Source: Clostridia bacterium (lineage in GTDB: Bacteria; Bacillota; Clostridia; Oscillospirales; Acutalibacteraceae). Taken from it: DNA of 64,000 nt. The number at the start of each line of letters is the position of its first letter. Positions within the stretch are counted from its first letter, which is position 1. The position numbers and the translations under genes were made by a program. The notes beneath the pieces were generated by a model that was given only the letters and a program-made list of their open reading frames with translations, was not told the DNA's origin and searched no databases. The stretch spans positions 1-64,000 of the forward strand of contig JAFODS010000074.1 of the NCBI GenBank assembly GCA_017380575.1. Reading direction: 5' to 3'. Below are positions 62,769 to 64,000 of this stretch, one piece after another.

Positions 62769-62803
62769 GAAATGTAAAATTATTCAATTCAGGAGGCGCA
62801 GAT

Positions 62804-64000
62804 ATGAAAATGAAAAAAGCAATAGCTGTTGTTCTGACCCTTACGATGATGCTGAGCTTCAGCTTCTTGTCGCTGTCACAGCCGACATTGCAGAAGATGT
62901 TCGAAGGGATATTCTCTGTTAATGCAGCAGCACTTGAAGATGCTATTATGAAGTATGCTCCCGAAGGTACGGAAGACTTGGCACTCAGAGCAAGTGTAAC
63001 CGCATCCAGTAGTTATACTTCAGCGAACGGCCAATGGCACCTTGACCGAATCAATGACGGCAGTTTTACTTTCGACGGTGGACCTGCAGGCTTCAGTACT
63101 GCAACTGATGAGGTAGCATACAACAACAATATGACGCAGGAGGAAAAAGATGCTGCTGTTGCTACGTCAAAGGTAAAGGAGTTTATAATGACTTTCGACC
63201 TTGAGGGTTTTTATAATGTCAGCCGAGTAGCTTTGTTCACATACGGAGCTTTTCCGGATACTTTTGAAATTCAGGTATCGGAAGACGGTGAAACTTATAA
63301 AACGGTTGCTTCTGAAAGCGGACGTGAAGGTTATTCGAAGGAAGCGCTTTCTCTTGATTTTGCTACAATAAAAGCACGTTTCGTTCGTCTTTATGTTACT
63401 AAGAGAGGTCGACTTGACGGCAACAATATTCACTTTGTTCAGTTTAACGAAATTGGTATTTACGGTACTCCTGCGGCTCCGACAAATACCGGTCTTGAAA
63501 TAAATTCGTATGCACCCGAGCATTGCATCAACCTTGCACCCGAAAGCACGGTTACCGCTCCCGGCAGCTATGAGTCAGGTGACGGAAAGTGGGGCGTGGC
63601 AAATATTAACAATGAAGACACTTCACGAAACAGCGGTTTCACTATTTTTAAAAATAATGCCTCTAATATAGATTTCAGTCTCGGTAATATCGCTGAGGTT
63701 AAAAGAGTGGTTCTTTTCCCGAACGGTATTGCACCTAAAACACTTGAGATCCGTACATCCTTTGACGGTGTGAATTATAAAACAGTCAAGACTGTATCAA
63801 TTCCTGAAAGTGTTTCTCAAAATAACGGAAATACAGACAGTGAAAATAAAGTACTCAAGTATTTCACCTTTGATTTGCCTGAAAAAACATTTGCTTCACA
63901 CGTACAGGTATTAATCACTGAAAGCTTTGGTCTGGATGATATAACTGCTCAGTGTGCAGAAATTGCAATTTACGGTGTCAGAAATATTTTTGATGCACAA
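62804..64000 (+). CDS. secreted protein with discoidin (F5/8 type C)-like domains, N-terminal part
   Basis: Open from the ATG at 62804 to the window end (399 codons, no stop). The ATG follows AGGAGG at 8 nt. A signal peptide of about 35-45 residues (MKMKKAIAVVLTLTMMLSFS) is followed by two domains of the galactose-binding/discoidin type: about residues 60-225 (ending RLYVTKRG...FNEIGIYG) and about 240-395 (starting INLAPESTVTAPGSYESG, ending ECAEIAIYG in pattern). Such domains bind glycans; the catalytic or anchoring part must lie beyond the window. Likely a large cell-surface or secreted carbohydrate-binding enzyme. Confidence 0.83.
   Translation, partial: MKMKKAIAVVLTLTMMLSFSFLSLSQPTLQKMFEGIFSVNAAALEDAIMKYAPEGTEDLALRASVTASSSYTSANGQWHLDRINDGSFTFDGGPAGFSTATDEVAYNNNMTQEEKDAAVATSKVKEFIMTFDLEGFYNVSRVALFTYGAFPDTFEIQVSEDGETYKTVASESGREGYSKEALSLDFATIKARFVRLYVTKRGRLDGNNIHFVQFNEIGIYGTPAAPTNTGLEINSYAPEHCINLAPESTVTAPGSYESGDGKWGVANINNEDTSRNSGFTIFKNNASNIDFSLGNIAEVKRVVLFPNGIAPKTLEIRTSFDGVNYKTVKTVSIPESVSQNNGNTDSENKVLKYFTFDLPEKTFASHVQVLITESFGLDDITAQCAEIAIYGVRNIFDAQ

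Noticed and set aside
62596-62922. 108-codon reading frame
   Set aside because: It covers the end of repeat element 3 and the promoter, and conflicts with the well-supported start at 62804.

Overview
The window looks like a chromosomal contig from an anaerobic, Gram-positive, low-to-moderate G+C Clostridia, most likely of the Ruminococcaceae/Oscillospiraceae type. The evidence is strong AGGAGG ribosome binding sites, TTGACA-17-TATAAT promoters, a complete Rnf complex, an L27 with the Firmicutes N-terminal extension next to its Prp protease, a DRTGG/[FeFe]-hydrogenase-like operon, and secreted proteins with dockerin, cohesin-like, Big_2 and Cys-rich repeats. Most genes are housekeeping. I recognised no tRNA, rRNA, prophage or CRISPR array.

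Layout. 1-140: tail and right end of an IS3-family element. 162-6251 (minus): Na/Pi cotransporter, PRPP synthetase, then a ribulose/allulose-phosphate epimerase - ribokinase - cation efflux operon behind a perfect 24-bp palindrome. 6412-8589: cytoplasmic propeller protein of unknown role. 8685-12889: guaB, an MltG-like lipoprotein, a 57-aa protein and an unknown membrane protein. 13033-14803: a tarI-tarJ (CDP-ribitol) pair. 14831-18018 (minus): putative sensory [FeFe]-hydrogenase operon. 18508-20702: trpS, a HAD phosphatase and a DUF2809 protein. 20798-27819 (minus): apbE - NusG-II - Gx transporter - rnfCDGEAB. 27999-34550: a Cys-repeat surface protein, a class B PBP, rpsB-tsf and a dockerin protein. 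34648-40358 (minus): rplU-prp-rpmA, PspC, folD, lgt and an M16 peptidase-like pair. 40564-51841: a cohesin-like/LRR surface protein, small regulators, an MgtC pair, a GH78 rhamnosidase, cysK and a DUF4474 protein. 52638-61439: argG-argH-argF-carA-carB. 61481-64000: a DUF11 protein and the start of a discoidin-like secreted protein.

The most unusual locus is the arginine/carbamoyl phosphate operon. CarA has lost both the catalytic cysteine (Gly246) and the catalytic histidine (Gln329) of its glutaminase triad, which predicts an ammonia-fed enzyme. CarB runs in frame into a complete diaminopimelate epimerase fold (residues 1071-1350), in which the first catalytic cysteine is Ala1143 while the second is kept (Cys1293). 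A pseudo-glutaminase plus a pseudo-epimerase on one carbamoyl phosphate synthetase suggests altered nitrogen feeding or regulation.

Other points worth attention are a sensory-type [FeFe]-hydrogenase with all four H-cluster cysteines but Ala at the proton-transfer position; two surface proteins sharing a cohesin-like domain, with a dockerin protein nearby; and three intergenic elements with related palindromic ends but exchangeable interiors (18177-18440, 51998-52272, 62462-62711), two of which carry the same three modules in opposite orientation.
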